From Martelella sp. NC20 (GTDB lineage Bacteria; Pseudomonadota; Alphaproteobacteria; Rhizobiales; Rhizobiaceae): a stretch of 64,000 bases of DNA. A model generated the notes under the pieces. It was not told where the DNA came from and did not search any database. It saw only the letters and a program-made list of their open reading frames with translations. The position numbers and the translations under genes are program-made. How positions within the stretch are numbered: position 1 is the stretch's first letter; every line of letters starts with the position of its first letter. Positions 18,190-26,286 of the stretch are shown piece by piece. The DNA lies in NCBI RefSeq assembly GCF_013459645.1, contig NZ_CP054861.1, forward strand, positions 4,452,001-4,516,000. Reading direction: 5' to 3'.

Positions 18190-19097
18190 AACGCATTCTC
18201 GTCAGCGGCGGAACGGGTCTTGTCGGGCGCTATATCACCGAGGAGTGCCTTGCGGCAGGCCACCGGGTCAGCATCGCCGGCCGCCGGCCGCCGGAACCGG
18301 GATTGTTCACGGCGCCGGTCGGGTTTCTGCCGCTGGAACTCGGCGGATCGATCTCCGACGGTTTTTTCGCAGGCGTCGATGTCTTCGTCCACGCCGCCTT
18401 CTCCCACGCGCCCGGACGCTATCGCGGCGGCGAGGGTGACGATCCGGCCGGTTTCCTGACACGCAATGTCGAGGGCAGCATCGCGCTGTTCGAAGCCGCC
18501 TGCCGCGCGGGCGTCAAGCACGTCTTCTTTCTGTCGAGCCGCGCGGTCTTCGACGGCTATCCGGCTGGAACCCCACTGCCCGAAACGATCCCGCCCCAGC
18601 CGCAAAGCCTCTACGGCAAGGCGAAATGGGACGCGGAACAGGCGCTTTCCGCCCTTGCCCGTCCCGGCTTCATCCCGGTCAGCCTGCGCGCCACCGGGGT
18701 GTACGGCGATCTGCTTCCCAACAAGTGGGAGGCGCTGTTTGAACGCTATGCCGCAGGCGAAGACATTGCCGCCCGGGCGGGCAGCGAGGTTCATGGCCGC
18801 GATCTCGCCGGCGCGATCCTGACAGTGCTCGACGCACCGATCCCGAAGATTTCGGGCAAGACGTTTCATGTGTCCGATATCGTCACCGACCACCACACCA
18901 TCCTCGCGCCGCTGAAGGCGGCGCTGCAATCCTCACACCCCCTGCCCCCACGCGCCGATCAGAGCGCGGTGAGCGCCATGATGACGACGCGTCTCAACGC
19001 GCTCGGCTGGCGCAGCGGCGGCATACCGCTGTTTTCCGCCACGCTTCAGACATTGGTCGAGCGTTTTATCGAAACCCGCGACCGAAGGCCGATTTGA
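18186..19097 (+). CDS. sqdC: SqdC-type NAD(P)-dependent epimerase/reductase
   Basis: The 303-residue protein is a short-chain dehydrogenase/epimerase with the Rossmann motif GGTGLVGRYI at residues 8-17 and an active-site YGKAKWDAE (YxxxK) segment. In sqd operons the third gene, sqdC, is a putative reductase needed for normal sulfolipid formation. Its exact reaction is not settled. The ATG at 18186 overlaps the sqdD stop by four bases. An upstream frame of 40 extra codons inside sqdD is rejected for that reason. Confidence 0.85.
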   Translation: MKRILVSGGTGLVGRYITEECLAAGHRVSIAGRRPPEPGLFTAPVGFLPLELGGSISDGFFAGVDVFVHAAFSHAPGRYRGGEGDDPAGFLTRNVEGSIALFEAACRAGVKHVFFLSSRAVFDGYPAGTPLPETIPPQPQSLYGKAKWDAEQALSALARPGFIPVSLRATGVYGDLLPNKWEALFERYAAGEDIAARAGSEVHGRDLAGAILTVLDAPIPKISGKTFHVSDIVTDHHTILAPLKAALQSSHPLPPRADQSAVSAMMTTRLNALGWRSGGIPLFSATLQTLVERFIETRDRRPI

Positions 19098-19155
19098 TCT
19101 CGCGCGCGAACAGGTTTATGTGCGGCCCGCCCGCTACTTTTTACAGGATTACGAA

Positions 19156-19845
19156 ATGGCCCGTTACGACCTCATCATCTTCGACTGCGACGGCGTTCTG
19201 GTCGATTCGGAAATTCTCGCCGCTCAGGTCGAGGCAAGGCTTCTGAGCGATGCCGGTTATCCGATCACCGCCGGCGAGATCGGCGAGCGCTTTTCCGGCA
19301 TGACCTGGCGCAACATTCTGCTGGCGGTTGAGGACGAGGCCAATATTCCGCTCTCCGCTGCCCTTCTCGATCTGGCGACAGCCAAGCTGGATGAGCGGAT
19401 CAAGCGCGAGTTGCAGGCGATCCCCGGCGTGCGCGAGGCCGTCGCCCAGCTTTCCGAACCGCACTGCATCTGCTCGAACTCGACGCCCGAACGCATACGC
19501 ATGATGCTCGCCAAGACCGGCCTGCTCGATATCTTCGAGCCCGATATCTTTTCCGCCGAAAGCCTTGGACCGGACAGGGTCAAGCCCAAGCCTGACATCT
19601 TCCTCCACGGCGCGGAGAAAATGGGCGCAAACCCGCGCAACACGCTGGTGATCGAGGATTCGGTTCACGGCGTCACCGCCGCCAAGGCCGCCGGCATGCG
19701 CGTCGTCGGTTTCACCGGCGCATCGCACACCACGCCGACCCACGCCGACAAGCTGACGGAAGCCGGCGCCGAAACGGTGATCCACCGCATGGAAGACCTC
19801 CCCGCCGTCGCAACCGCACTGCTTGAGTGGACCGACGCGATCTGA
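19156..19845 (+). CDS. HAD-family phosphatase (subfamily IA)
   Basis: The 229-residue protein carries the HAD motifs: DCDGVLVDSE (nucleophile Asp10, acid/base Asp12), CSNSTPERI (motif II Ser), a Lys in VKPKPDIF and the acidic pair in VIEDSVHGV. It resembles beta-phosphoglucomutase and phosphoglycolate-phosphatase-like enzymes, but the substrate is not evident. The start at 19156 follows AGGA; a 12-codon upstream extension is less likely. It lies 58 bases after sqdC and may be co-transcribed, although nothing ties it to sulfolipid synthesis. Confidence 0.9.
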   Translation: MARYDLIIFDCDGVLVDSEILAAQVEARLLSDAGYPITAGEIGERFSGMTWRNILLAVEDEANIPLSAALLDLATAKLDERIKRELQAIPGVREAVAQLSEPHCICSNSTPERIRMMLAKTGLLDIFEPDIFSAESLGPDRVKPKPDIFLHGAEKMGANPRNTLVIEDSVHGVTAAKAAGMRVVGFTGASHTTPTHADKLTEAGAETVIHRMEDLPAVATALLEWTDAI

Positions 19846-19954
19846 GGCGCATTCCGCTCTCTCGGCGAAACCTCGGGCCGGGTGCGCTACAGTTCGGCTT
19901 GAAAGACTTTCAGCCGTCCTCTGATTGTCGGTTTCTTTTAGGCCTCTCAGCCCC

Positions 19955-20092
19955 AATCTCCCCCCTTGAGGGGGAGATGTCGCGAACGCGACAGAGAGGG
20001 GTAATGGGCATAAGCCGCAAATGCCGTGCTCTCGGAAAGGATTCACCCCTCTCTGCCCCTGTCGGGGCATCTCTCCCTCAAGGGGAGAGATT
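19955..20092. repeat. RIME-like intergenic element, copy 2
   Basis: This is nearly the same 138-bp sequence as 4388-4524, in the same orientation, with only scattered differences (for example GCGAACGC for GCGAAAGC). It sits between the converging HAD and transporter-lipoprotein genes and occupies most of the 19846-20169 gap. Confidence 0.85.
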
Positions 20093-20169
20093 GATGGCTG
20101 CCACCACCGCGCAAAGCCGGACGGCAGTGCGCTTGGCCATGACCGTCTGATAGCCGAGAGGCCTCCCGT

Positions 20170-20784
20170 CTAAAGCGTGGATGCGATCCAGGCAACGATT
20201 TCGGACTGGACCTTGGAGAAGGCGTCGTCGAGGGCGGCGACGAGAACGGCGCTGGAGGCGCTGGCGTTGACGGCGGCGCTTGCCGAGAACAGCCTCTGCG
20301 CTCTCACGATGCCGGTCCTGTCATCGAGCAGCTTGACCGAGAGCTCGACATTGGCGGAACCGGGACCCGCAGCGTCGATCGCGAATTCGCGGACCTCGAC
20401 CACGACCTGATAATCGATCGCAAGCCCCTGCCCCGGCATGCCGACGCCGGCGAACAGCCCTGTGTTCTCCAGCCCCGCCACCAGCTGCGCCTGGATCACC
20501 ACGGGAAGCTGATCGCTCCACTGGGCGCCGGCAAGATAACGCAGCTCCGCGCCCCCGAGACGGACGACGATGCCGCGATTGTTGAGCACCTGGATTGCCG
20601 ACGGCGTCGGCACCAGAAGCTGGGAGCGCAGGGCTTTCGGGGTATTGAAGGCAACGACCGGCTGGGCGGACAGATCGAACGTGTCCGGGGCCGGGCGCAA
20701 CGCACAGCCGCTCACTCCCGCCGCCAGCAGGCCGAGCGCGAGAAACGGCCCCACTCCGGTTTTATCTATCGCGGCAAAAAACAT
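20170..20784 (-). CDS. ABC-type transport auxiliary lipoprotein (PqiC-like)
   Basis: The 204-residue protein has a signal peptide with the lipobox AGVSGC, then the DUF330/PqiC-like domain (LRSQLLVPTPSAIQVLN and YLAGAQWSDQLP). Such lipoproteins accompany MCE-type lipid transporters, probably at the outer membrane. It is the last gene of a four-gene set after the permease, the ATPase and the MCE protein, 148 bases downstream of the latter. Export to the periplasmic side is clear from the lipobox. Family assignment is good; lipid substrate unknown. Confidence 0.88.
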   Translation of the reverse strand: MFFAAIDKTGVGPFLALGLLAAGVSGCALRPAPDTFDLSAQPVVAFNTPKALRSQLLVPTPSAIQVLNNRGIVVRLGGAELRYLAGAQWSDQLPVVIQAQLVAGLENTGLFAGVGMPGQGLAIDYQVVVEVREFAIDAAGPGSANVELSVKLLDDRTGIVRAQRLFSASAAVNASASSAVLVAALDDAFSKVQSEIVAWIASTL

Positions 20785-20932
20785 CTATTCAACTTCTCCG
20801 GCCTGACCGTATCGGTATCCATCAGAACTAAGGCATACGATAGCGATTGCAAAGGCCTGACACTTTTGTTTCTTCTCGGAGGCGTCGGATTGCAACCAGA
20901 ACCGGCAACCGTTCTGGCTTTACACCGGCGGT

Positions 20933-22303
20933 TCAATAACGCTTGCGCCCGTCATAGGTCTTCACGCTGTCCGAACCGAAGATGAACTGCTGCGGATCGT
21001 TGCTGATCGATTCGATCGTGCGGTTGAGGCTTTCCACCGTGCGGCGGGTATCGGTGACCAGCGCGCGCACATCCCTGAGGCCGGACCCCGAAAAGTCTTC
21101 GATATTCGCCGTGATCGGGCCGATCCGGGCATTCAGCGTCTCGGCCGCCTGCTTCACCGAGGCCAGCGTTTCGCGCGCCTGATCGGAAAGCGAATCGACA
21201 TTGTCGGAGCCGAGCAGATTGTCGACCTTCACCAGGATTTCGTTCACGTGCGTCGATGCCTGGTTGAGCTTGATCGACATGTTGGAGACGTTTTCGATCG
21301 CGGTGTCGATGCTCTGGGTCTTGGCATTGATCGAATCGGCCACGTTCTTGACGGAAGCGACGGCGACCTTCGCATCCGCCATCACAACCGAGAGATCATC
21401 GACCGAGGAGCCAACCTTTGCGGCGTCGATCGCGGTGACGATCGTGTCGACTTTCTTGAACACATCCTGTGCCGTTTTGCCGAAGGTGGCATAGCTTTCG
21501 ATAGCGTCGCCAAACTGTGTAATGACTTCTTCCAGATTTTTCGAGGCGACGGCAACGTTGGACGTGATCGTCCCGGCATTGGTAATGATCTTATCGATCT
21601 CCTCCGGATTGACGGCCTTGATCAGGACGTCGAGCGAGGCCACCGTCTTGTCGAGGCGTCCGGCGAGCCCGTCGACAGTATCGGACATCCTGCCTATGGA
21701 TTCGAGGAATTCCCCGATCTGGTCGGAATTGTCGGCAAGAGCGCCGGTGAAGGTGTCGATATTCTTGACTGTCTGGGTCAGCGGCGTGCTGACGTCATCC
21801 ACCAGCTTCTGCACCTGGCCGACCGTGTCGTCGAGACGCTTCATGATCCGGTCGGCGGTGGTCAGCAGGTTGGAGAGGCCCGATTTATCGGCCGTCAGTT
21901 CCGCCGGCACTTCCGTACTCAGGGATTCCTGCAGGATATTGTTGCCCTGTTCGCCATTGGCCGACAGTTCGATGTAGCCGGTACCGGTCAGTCCCTGAAG
22001 TTCCAGTTTCGCGGTCGTCGTCTTGTACACCGGCGTATCGGCCTTCACCTGGGTCCGCGCCATGGTGTAGCGGGCATCGCTCGGGTCAATCTCCAGCGAC
22101 TTGATCGAGCCGACCTGGATGCCGTTGAAGCGCACCGCCGAACCGACGCTGAGGCCGTTCGCGGAACCGGGTATCCGCACGATAAGCTCGGCGACCGGCC
22201 CCTGGCGGCCATATTCCTGCATCCAGAAGATGAAGCCTGCCCCAGCCGCCAGCACCAGCAGGACGAAAAAACCGACAACGGTATAATTTGCTTTGGTTTC
22301 CAT
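20933..22303 (-). CDS. MCE-domain lipid-transport protein (MlaD-like)
   Basis: A single N-terminal membrane helix (residues about 9-27) precedes an MCE domain with SANGLSVGSAVRFNGIQVGSI. A long helical region with many heptad-like repeats follows (DTVGQVQKLVDD, MSDTVDGLAGRLDKTV and on) to residue 456. This is larger than the E. coli MlaD (183 residues) and suits a tunnel-forming helical barrel reaching across the periplasm. It lies 15 bases after the ATPase gene. Its role would be to carry phospholipids between the two membranes. Confidence 0.93.
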   Translation of the reverse strand: METKANYTVVGFFVLLVLAAGAGFIFWMQEYGRQGPVAELIVRIPGSANGLSVGSAVRFNGIQVGSIKSLEIDPSDARYTMARTQVKADTPVYKTTTAKLELQGLTGTGYIELSANGEQGNNILQESLSTEVPAELTADKSGLSNLLTTADRIMKRLDDTVGQVQKLVDDVSTPLTQTVKNIDTFTGALADNSDQIGEFLESIGRMSDTVDGLAGRLDKTVASLDVLIKAVNPEEIDKIITNAGTITSNVAVASKNLEEVITQFGDAIESYATFGKTAQDVFKKVDTIVTAIDAAKVGSSVDDLSVVMADAKVAVASVKNVADSINAKTQSIDTAIENVSNMSIKLNQASTHVNEILVKVDNLLGSDNVDSLSDQARETLASVKQAAETLNARIGPITANIEDFSGSGLRDVRALVTDTRRTVESLNRTIESISNDPQQFIFGSDSVKTYDGRKRY

Positions 22304-22318
22304 AATTGCCCGTCCGCG

Positions 22319-23122
22319 CTATTGGCTATTCTGGCCGGCGCCGAAAATGGCGCGGGATCGTTTGCCCCTGAAATAACTCTGTACCCAGGGGTCCTCGAAG
22401 GCGAGGAGCTTGTCCAGCGTGCCCTCGACCAGGACTCTCTTCTTGCCCAGAACCGCGATCCTGTCGCAAACGGCGTGCAGGCTGTCGAGGTCATGGGTCA
22501 CCATATAGACCGTCAGGCCCAAAGTGTCACGCAGTCTGGCGATCAGTTCATCGAACTCCGCCGCTCCGATCGGATCGAGCCCCGATGTCGGTTCGTCCAG
22601 AAAGACGAGGTCCGGGTCGAGCGCGAGCGCGCGGGCGAGCGCGGCGCGCTTGATCATCCCGCCCGAAAGCTCGGACGGATAGCGCTCGGCCGCCTCCGGC
22701 CTCAACCCCACCATCTCGATCTTCAGCCGGGCCAGATCGTCCATCAGCTTTTTCGGCAGGTCGAGATATTCGCGCATCGGCACCTGCACGTTTTCAAGCA
22801 CGGTCAGACCCGAAAACAGCGCGCCGTGCTGAAACAGCACCCCGATGCGCATGTCGACCGCCAGCCGTTCCTCGTAACTCAGATGATCGAAATCCTTGCC
22901 GAAAATGCTGATCGTTCCCGCCTGACGCTTGTTCAACCGCAAAACGGTGCGCATCAGCACGGATTTACCCGTGCCCGACCCTCCGACGAAGCCGAGAATT
23001 TCGCCGCGATAGACATTGAGGTCGAGATTTTCGAGCACGGTCGGCCCGCCGAAGCCCACGGTGAGGCCGCGCACACTGAGCACCCTGTCCCTGTCGCCCT
23101 GCGGTTGCTCTTCGATATTCAC
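22319..23122 (-). CDS. MCE transporter ATP-binding protein (MlaF-like)
   Basis: The 267-residue ABC ATPase has Walker A GGSGTGKS, the signature LSGGMIKRAALARAL, Walker B LVFLDEPTSGLDP and the H-loop VTHDLDS. It powers the MlaE-type permease encoded just upstream. The start is a GTG at 23120-23122 with GAGGAG upstream, nine bases after the permease stop codon. The first 15 or so residues are a short extension before the ABC domain. Confidence 0.94.
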   Translation of the reverse strand: MNIEEQPQGDRDRVLSVRGLTVGFGGPTVLENLDLNVYRGEILGFVGGSGTGKSVLMRTVLRLNKRQAGTISIFGKDFDHLSYEERLAVDMRIGVLFQHGALFSGLTVLENVQVPMREYLDLPKKLMDDLARLKIEMVGLRPEAAERYPSELSGGMIKRAALARALALDPDLVFLDEPTSGLDPIGAAEFDELIARLRDTLGLTVYMVTHDLDSLHAVCDRIAVLGKKRVLVEGTLDKLLAFEDPWVQSYFRGKRSRAIFGAGQNSQ

Positions 23123-23131
23123 CTCAGCTCC

Positions 23132-24289
23132 TCAATAATCGATGGCGGCGTAGAAGATCGCGAATATGCCGTCGGCGAGAATCACGACGAAGATCGACTT
23201 CACCACCGACGCCGTGACCTTCTGACCAAGCGATTCGGCGCTGCCGCCGACCTTCATGCCCTCAAGCGCGGCAACGATCGAAATGATCAGTGCCATCACC
23301 GGCGCCTTGGCGAGGCCCGAGATCAGGTCGGCAAGATCGATCGCCTCCTGAAGCCGCTGCAGGAAGGTTTCAGGCGTAATGCCGGCATAGAGATCCACCA
23401 CCACCGCAGCGCCGACAAGGGCTGCAAAGTTCGCCAGCACCGTCAACAGCGGCAGTGCGATCAGCAGCGCCAGCATGCGCGGAAACACCAGCACGGAGAT
23501 CGGATCGAACCCCATCACGCGCAGCGCATCGATTTCCTCGCGCATGCGCATCGCGCCGATTTCGGCGGTGATCGCGCTTCCCGAACGGCCGGCAATCATG
23601 ATCGCGGTCAACAGCACACCGATCTCGCGCAGCTGCAGGATCCCGACCAGATCGACCACGAACAGTTCGGCGCCGAAATAGCTGAGCTGGAACGCCCCCT
23701 GCTGGGCAATGATCGCGCCGACCAAAAACGACATCAGCGCGATGATCGGCACCGCGCGCACGCCCATATTGTCGATCTGGGCAGCGATCGCGGCCATGTT
23801 GACGCCGCCGCGCCTTGAAAACAGTTCGCCAAGCCCGACGAAAAGCGCGCCGAAGAAACCGACGCCGGCATAGATGTCGCGACCGGCCGCGACCGCCGAA
23901 ATGCCGATCGGCTCCAGCACGTATTCCACGGCCGAGCGGCGCTTGACCGGTTGTTCCTCCGGCTCCGGCAGGCTTTCGGGGATAGCCTCGATCAGTTCCT
24001 CAAGACGGTCCGTCATGCCGTGCATTTCGATCTCGAGGCCGGCCTTGCGGCATTCGGCCTCGACCTCGCGGATTATCCAGGCGCCGGCGGTATCGATCAG
24101 TCCGAGGCCGGAGAGGTCGAACACCACCGTGCCGCCCCCGGCCCCTTTCAGCTTGCCGCTGATCCCGTCGAGTTCGCCGTAAGGCGCGGACGCATTGTGA
24201 ACGGTCCAGTCGCCTTCAAAGACAAGCGCGACTGGCTGCTCGTTGGCCTTGAAGGTCAGAGAGGCTTTGGAATTATCCGCGTTCAGCAA
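23132..24289 (-). CDS. MCE transporter permease with N-terminal STAS domain (MlaE-like)
   Basis: The 385-residue protein joins an N-terminal STAS domain (about 1-105, with VFDLSGLGLIDTAGAW) to an MlaE permease of five or so membrane helices (MSFLVGAIIAQQ and later GRSGSAITAEIGAMRMREE). In E. coli the STAS part is a separate MlaB protein; fused MlaB-MlaE proteins are common in alphaproteobacteria. The start is a TTG at 24287-24289 and is not firmly fixed, since no strong ribosome site is seen. It is the first gene of the four-gene transporter operon. Confidence 0.92.
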   Translation of the reverse strand: MLNADNSKASLTFKANEQPVALVFEGDWTVHNASAPYGELDGISGKLKGAGGGTVVFDLSGLGLIDTAGAWIIREVEAECRKAGLEIEMHGMTDRLEELIEAIPESLPEPEEQPVKRRSAVEYVLEPIGISAVAAGRDIYAGVGFFGALFVGLGELFSRRGGVNMAAIAAQIDNMGVRAVPIIALMSFLVGAIIAQQGAFQLSYFGAELFVVDLVGILQLREIGVLLTAIMIAGRSGSAITAEIGAMRMREEIDALRVMGFDPISVLVFPRMLALLIALPLLTVLANFAALVGAAVVVDLYAGITPETFLQRLQEAIDLADLISGLAKAPVMALIISIVAALEGMKVGGSAESLGQKVTASVVKSIFVVILADGIFAIFYAAIDY

Positions 24290-24488
24290 AAGCCAGTATC
24301 CAGTTTCGTGCGCTCTTGAAACGGGCTGGCACCGCGATCTGACCGATCGAACGGCCAGCGGCCCGGCCTGTCAGAACCGGCGCGCGCAGGCCAAGGCGCA
24401 ACCCTGCAAATAACATTTGCTAGGCTTTTCACGGCCCGTGCGAGATTGCAAGTCTTTTCAATGTGTATGGGATAGCTTCACGCCGCGT

Positions 24489-25319
24489 TCAGGCGGCCCG
24501 GCTCTTGTCTCCGGCGGCCAGGAGCAGCGGCAGCGGATCGGCCTCGATCTGTTCGGCCGCGACAGGCAGCTCGACCGATTCGATCTTCTGCCAGGAGATC
24601 AGTTCGAACGTGCCGTCGAAATGCTCGGCGACTGCCGTGCAGCTCTCCACCCAGTCGCCGGTATTGATGTAGCGCAGGCCGTCCATGTCCTCGATCACGG
24701 CATGGTGGATATGGCCGCAGATCACGCCGTCGACCTCGTTGCGACGGGCCTCCTCGACCACGACGCGCTGGAACTCGCCGATGAAGTTCACCGCATGCTT
24801 GACCTGCAGCTTGGCCCAGGCCGAAAACGACCAGTAGGGCAGCCCCAGCTTGCGGCGGAAGAACGCAAGGCCGTGATTGATGGCAATCGCGGCATCATAG
24901 GCCCAGTCGCCGAGATAGGCGACGACGCGGGCATGGCGCACGACGACATCGAATTCATCTCCGTGGATGACAAGATATTTCTTGCCGTCGCCGGCCTCGA
25001 AGATCATCCGTTCCGCCACCTCGACCCCGCCGAAATGGGTGCCGGGGAAGTTGCGCAGGAATTCGTCGTGATTGCCGGGAATATAGATGATGCGCGTACC
25101 CTTGCGCGCCTTGCGCAGCAATTTCTGGATAACGTCGTTGAACACCTGCGGCCAGTACCAGTTCCGCTTCAGCCGCCAGCCGTCGATGATATCGCCGACC
25201 AGCACGATGGTTTCGGCTTCATGATGGCGCATGAAATCGAGCAGGAAATCCGCTTTCGCGGCCTTGGAGCCGAGATGAACATCGGAAATGAACAGCGTTC
25301 TGAATTGCCTGGGTTCCAT
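24489..25319 (-). CDS. LpxH-like UDP-2,3-diacylglucosamine diphosphatase / metallophosphoesterase
   Basis: The 276-residue protein has the calcineurin-type metal motifs: DVH in LFISDVHLG, GDxxD in LVGDIIDGW, GNHDE, HGDEFD and GHIHH near the C terminus. The WRLKRNWYWPQVFNDV segment is typical of a rhizobial group annotated as UDP-2,3-diacylglucosamine diphosphatase. That enzyme cuts UDP-2,3-diacylglucosamine to lipid X in lipid A synthesis. The substrate here is inferred only from the family, because many alphaproteobacteria use LpxI for the step. It stands alone. Confidence 0.85.
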   Translation of the reverse strand: MEPRQFRTLFISDVHLGSKAAKADFLLDFMRHHEAETIVLVGDIIDGWRLKRNWYWPQVFNDVIQKLLRKARKGTRIIYIPGNHDEFLRNFPGTHFGGVEVAERMIFEAGDGKKYLVIHGDEFDVVVRHARVVAYLGDWAYDAAIAINHGLAFFRRKLGLPYWSFSAWAKLQVKHAVNFIGEFQRVVVEEARRNEVDGVICGHIHHAVIEDMDGLRYINTGDWVESCTAVAEHFDGTFELISWQKIESVELPVAAEQIEADPLPLLLAAGDKSRAA

Positions 25320-25417
25320 GCCCTCAACCCGCCCTGCCTTGTTGTCGTCACAGACGTTAAAAGCAGAGTCGTATTGCAGCTTGATGACATGCCGGCTCCG
25401 GGCGGGCTCCGGGCGGC

Positions 25418-26245
25418 TCAGGCCGGCTGGTAGCGCACGAAGGCAAAGGCATCGCCGTTCGGCGACCAGTTCGGCGAATTCATCGTGCCCTGTCCGCCGA
25501 AGAGCTCGAACAGCGTTTCGAGATTGCCGCCGTCCATATCCATCATCCGCACCCGGACTTGGCTGTCGCGCGGATGATCGAAGACGTCCGGATCGTAGGA
25601 GATCAGGATAACGCGGTCATTGGTCGGGCACGGATGGGCGAACCAGTTTCCGTAATCATCGCCGGTGACCTGCTGAAGCGCCGTGCCGTCGGGGCGGATG
25701 CGCCAGATCTGCATCAGGCCGGTGCGCGAGGAATTGAAATAGATCCATTCGCCATCGAAGGAATAGTCCGGCCCGTCATTGCGGCCCTCGCCATGGGTGA
25801 GCCGCAGTTCCGCACCGCCCCCGGCCGCAATCGTATAGATATCGAAGACATCGTCGCGGATGCCGCAATAGGCAAAACGCGCGCCGTCCGGCGACCAGCC
25901 ATGCCAGTAGGACGGCAGGTTTTCCGTCACCAGTCTGGGCGTGCCGCCCGTGGCCGCAACCGTGTAGATCGCCGACTTGCCGAATGCGCACTTGTCGGAA
26001 ATCGCGATGGTCGCGCCATCGGGCGAAATGCCGTGATCATTGTTGCACTGGACGGCAAAGCCGGTATCGATGCGCTGAAGCGCGGGCGGGCCCGCAAGCG
26101 GCAGCCGGTACATGATGCCATCGCTGTTGACCATCAGATGGGAGCCGTCGGGCGCCCAGTTCGGCGCCTCGATCAGCGCATCCGACTGGAACACGACCCG
26201 CGACAGCCTGCTTCCGATATCATGGATTTCAACCGAGCTGCGCAC
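25418..26245 (-). CDS. TolB-like PD40 beta-propeller protein, cytoplasmic
   Basis: The 275-residue protein is built of WD40-like PD40 repeats, for example NWAPDGSHLMVNSDG, GISPDGATIAIS, GWSPDGARFAYC, YSFDGEWIYFNSSR and NWSPNGDAFAFV. It lacks a signal peptide, so unlike TolB it probably stays in the cytoplasm. The start is a GTG at 26243-26245, set by GGAGG eight bases upstream; a nearby ATG is in another frame. Its function is unknown. It lies 41 bases before the end of nadE on the same strand. Confidence 0.82.
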   Translation of the reverse strand: MRSSVEIHDIGSRLSRVVFQSDALIEAPNWAPDGSHLMVNSDGIMYRLPLAGPPALQRIDTGFAVQCNNDHGISPDGATIAISDKCAFGKSAIYTVAATGGTPRLVTENLPSYWHGWSPDGARFAYCGIRDDVFDIYTIAAGGGAELRLTHGEGRNDGPDYSFDGEWIYFNSSRTGLMQIWRIRPDGTALQQVTGDDYGNWFAHPCPTNDRVILISYDPDVFDHPRDSQVRVRMMDMDGGNLETLFELFGGQGTMNSPNWSPNGDAFAFVRYQPA

Positions 26246-26286
26246 CGGACATTCCTCCTGCAGATTTACAGCGCCGGGCGTGGGGC

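Noticed and set aside
21248-23818. A frame of about 850 codons antisense to the Mla-type operon
   Set aside because: It crosses three real gene boundaries on the other strand and has no recognisable protein features.
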